From Virgibacillus proomii (GTDB taxonomy: Bacteria; Bacillota; Bacilli; Bacillales; Amphibacillaceae), in the NCBI RefSeq assembly GCF_018916875.1, contig NZ_JAHLNO010000020.1, positions 47,879-111,878 on the forward strand: 64,000 nt of DNA, in the 5' to 3' direction. Shown piece after piece: positions 62,896 through 64,000 of the stretch; position 1 is the stretch's first letter; every line of letters starts with the position of its first letter. Under the pieces are notes generated by a model that searched no databases, was not told the DNA's origin, and saw only the letters and a program-made list of their open reading frames with translations. A program made the translations under genes and the position numbers.

Positions 62896-63765
62896 ATGGG
62901 AATTAAAATTCTTGCAGATTCAGCTTGTGACTTAACAACAAATTATTATAACGAATTTGACATAGAAATGGTACCATTAACCGTTCATCTTGATGATAAG
63001 GATTATGAAGATGGAAAAACGATCCATCCTAAAACCGTTTATGATGCTATGCGTGAAGGGAAAACACCGAAAACTTCACAAGTTACGCCGAAGACCTTTC
63101 AATCGATTTTTACATCATATGCAAAAGCAAATCAGCCTTTACTTTACTTTTCCTTTTCCTCCCAATTATCTGGGACATACCAAACAGCAAAAATGATGGA
63201 GCAGGAAGTAAAGGAGACATATCCGGAAGCACCTATTCATGTAATTGACACCAAATGTGCTTCTTTAGGTTACGGACTAGTCGTCCTGCACGCAGCAAAG
63301 CTTGCCAAACAAGGAAAATCGGTTAATGCGATTATTGAATCTACTAAAACCTGCGCTAAAAATATGGAGCATATTTTCACAGTTGATAATTTAGAGTATC
63401 TTTATCGTGGTGGACGTGTCAGCCGAACAGCTGCATTTGTTGGTACCCTGCTAAAAATTAAACCAATTCTACATGTAGAGGATGGGAAGTTAATTCCTTT
63501 GGAAAAAATACGTGGTTCTAAAAAATTATTCCACCGAATGCTGGAAATTATGGAAAAACGTGGCGAAAATATATCATCACAAACGATTGCTATTTCCCAT
63601 GGAGATGATTTAGAGCGTGCAGAGCAGCTTGCAGCAATGATAAAAGAAAAATATAATGTTAAGGAGATTATTATCGAAATGGTTGGTTCTGCTATTGGCG
63701 CACATTCCGGTCCGGGTACTATTGCTCTTTTCTTTTTAAATAATACAGACTTTGAACACCCGTAA
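62896..63765 (+). CDS. DegV family fatty-acid-binding protein (YitS-like)
   Basis: This 289-residue protein of the DegV/FakB fold starts IKILADSACDLTTNYYNEFD. The family motif TSQVTPKTFQSIFTSYAK is followed by YFSFSSQLSGTYQTAKMM and YLYRGGRVSRTAAFVGTLLK, then AIGAHSGPGTIALFF. Ser/Thr at SSQLSGT and His/Ser at AHSGPGT contact the fatty-acid carboxylate in characterised relatives, which act with FakA kinase. ATG 62896 follows AGGTG; the frame to 62830 has no site. YitS is the positional counterpart. Confidence 0.9.
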   Translation: MGIKILADSACDLTTNYYNEFDIEMVPLTVHLDDKDYEDGKTIHPKTVYDAMREGKTPKTSQVTPKTFQSIFTSYAKANQPLLYFSFSSQLSGTYQTAKMMEQEVKETYPEAPIHVIDTKCASLGYGLVVLHAAKLAKQGKSVNAIIESTKTCAKNMEHIFTVDNLEYLYRGGRVSRTAAFVGTLLKIKPILHVEDGKLIPLEKIRGSKKLFHRMLEIMEKRGENISSQTIAISHGDDLERAEQLAAMIKEKYNVKEIIIEMVGSAIGAHSGPGTIALFFLNNTDFEHP

Positions 63766-64000
63766 GAATCGTAACCATTCGTGATGGCTCTGCCATTGAT
63801 CCTGCTTCGTTGCATTTATACGTTTGACATAACATTTTTACTCGGGTCGTCTATTCGTTTTAACTTTAGCTTTCTAAAATTTTATACTCCCTCTATATAC
63901 TAACGTTTTCTCTAGTTTTCTTCGCTTTTCTTAGAATTTCATAATTTGTTTTGAGTTATTCATAACATTATACTGGATATCCAACTGATTTAGAGAGATT
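63766..64000. other. Right-edge intergenic region
   Basis: No coding frame or RNA structure recognised to the window end. Confidence 0.5.

Overview
The window is AT-rich DNA from a low-GC Gram-positive endospore former of the family Bacillaceae, most like Virgibacillus or Oceanobacillus. The evidence is spore-coat genes (cotZ, cotO) with sigma-K-like promoters, strong AAGGAGG-type ribosome binding sites, frequent TTG and GTG starts, a T-box before trpS, FapR and Rex operators, and gene order matching the Bacillus subtilis yit-yja-yjb-yjc interval read backwards. The genus is inference.

Positions 1-9700 are an accessory, decaying region. It holds fragments of IS3- and ISL3-type transposases, a DUF1212 exporter, two ABC permeases, an aldehyde dehydrogenase, a LuxR-type regulator and a broken L-lactate/malate-type dehydrogenase. 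Intact genes here are a DMT transporter, a fatty-acid hydroxylase-superfamily protein, a striking repetitive coiled-coil protein, tRNA-Val and a tiny type I toxin-like peptide.

Positions 9700-25400 carry a yoaS-yozG-DUF3955-yoaT-like block, a CitA/DcuS-type two-component system, and an AEC-transporter/D-2-hydroxyacid-dehydrogenase operon behind a perfect Rex operator, with a decayed second copy beside it. They are followed by a heterodimeric ABC exporter (yfiBC-like), yjcH-yjcG-yjcF and a YetF/DUF421 protein.

Positions 26500-53400 form the conserved core: cotZ and cotO, mgtE, a disrupted prpE, yjbO, nadK, the small alarmone synthetase, a CYTH protein, a truncated haemoglobin and spxH, then pepF, coiA, mecA, spx, a DUF4015 protein, selD-mnmH, T-box-trpS, yjbA and fabF-fabH. 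Functionally this links Spx proteolysis (spx, spxH, mecA), (p)ppGpp synthesis, NADP supply, fatty-acid initiation and tRNA modification.

Positions 54000-63800 hold yjaV, yjzD, uppP, yitW, yitV, yitU, a DUF3813 protein, a stand-alone Nfu-N protein, yitT and degV.

The most unusual feature is a set of non-coding repeats scattered between these genes. Family A is about 155-188 bp and builds two hairpins whose arms co-vary between copies. Family B is about 90 bp, builds a hairpin pair, and has visibly inserted into prpE and into a family D copy. Family C is 60/42-bp tandem arrays. Family D is a block of about 120 bp. Every copy I found in all four families reads on the + strand, and A, C and D recur in the same order as a composite module. 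This is the best candidate here for an undescribed system.
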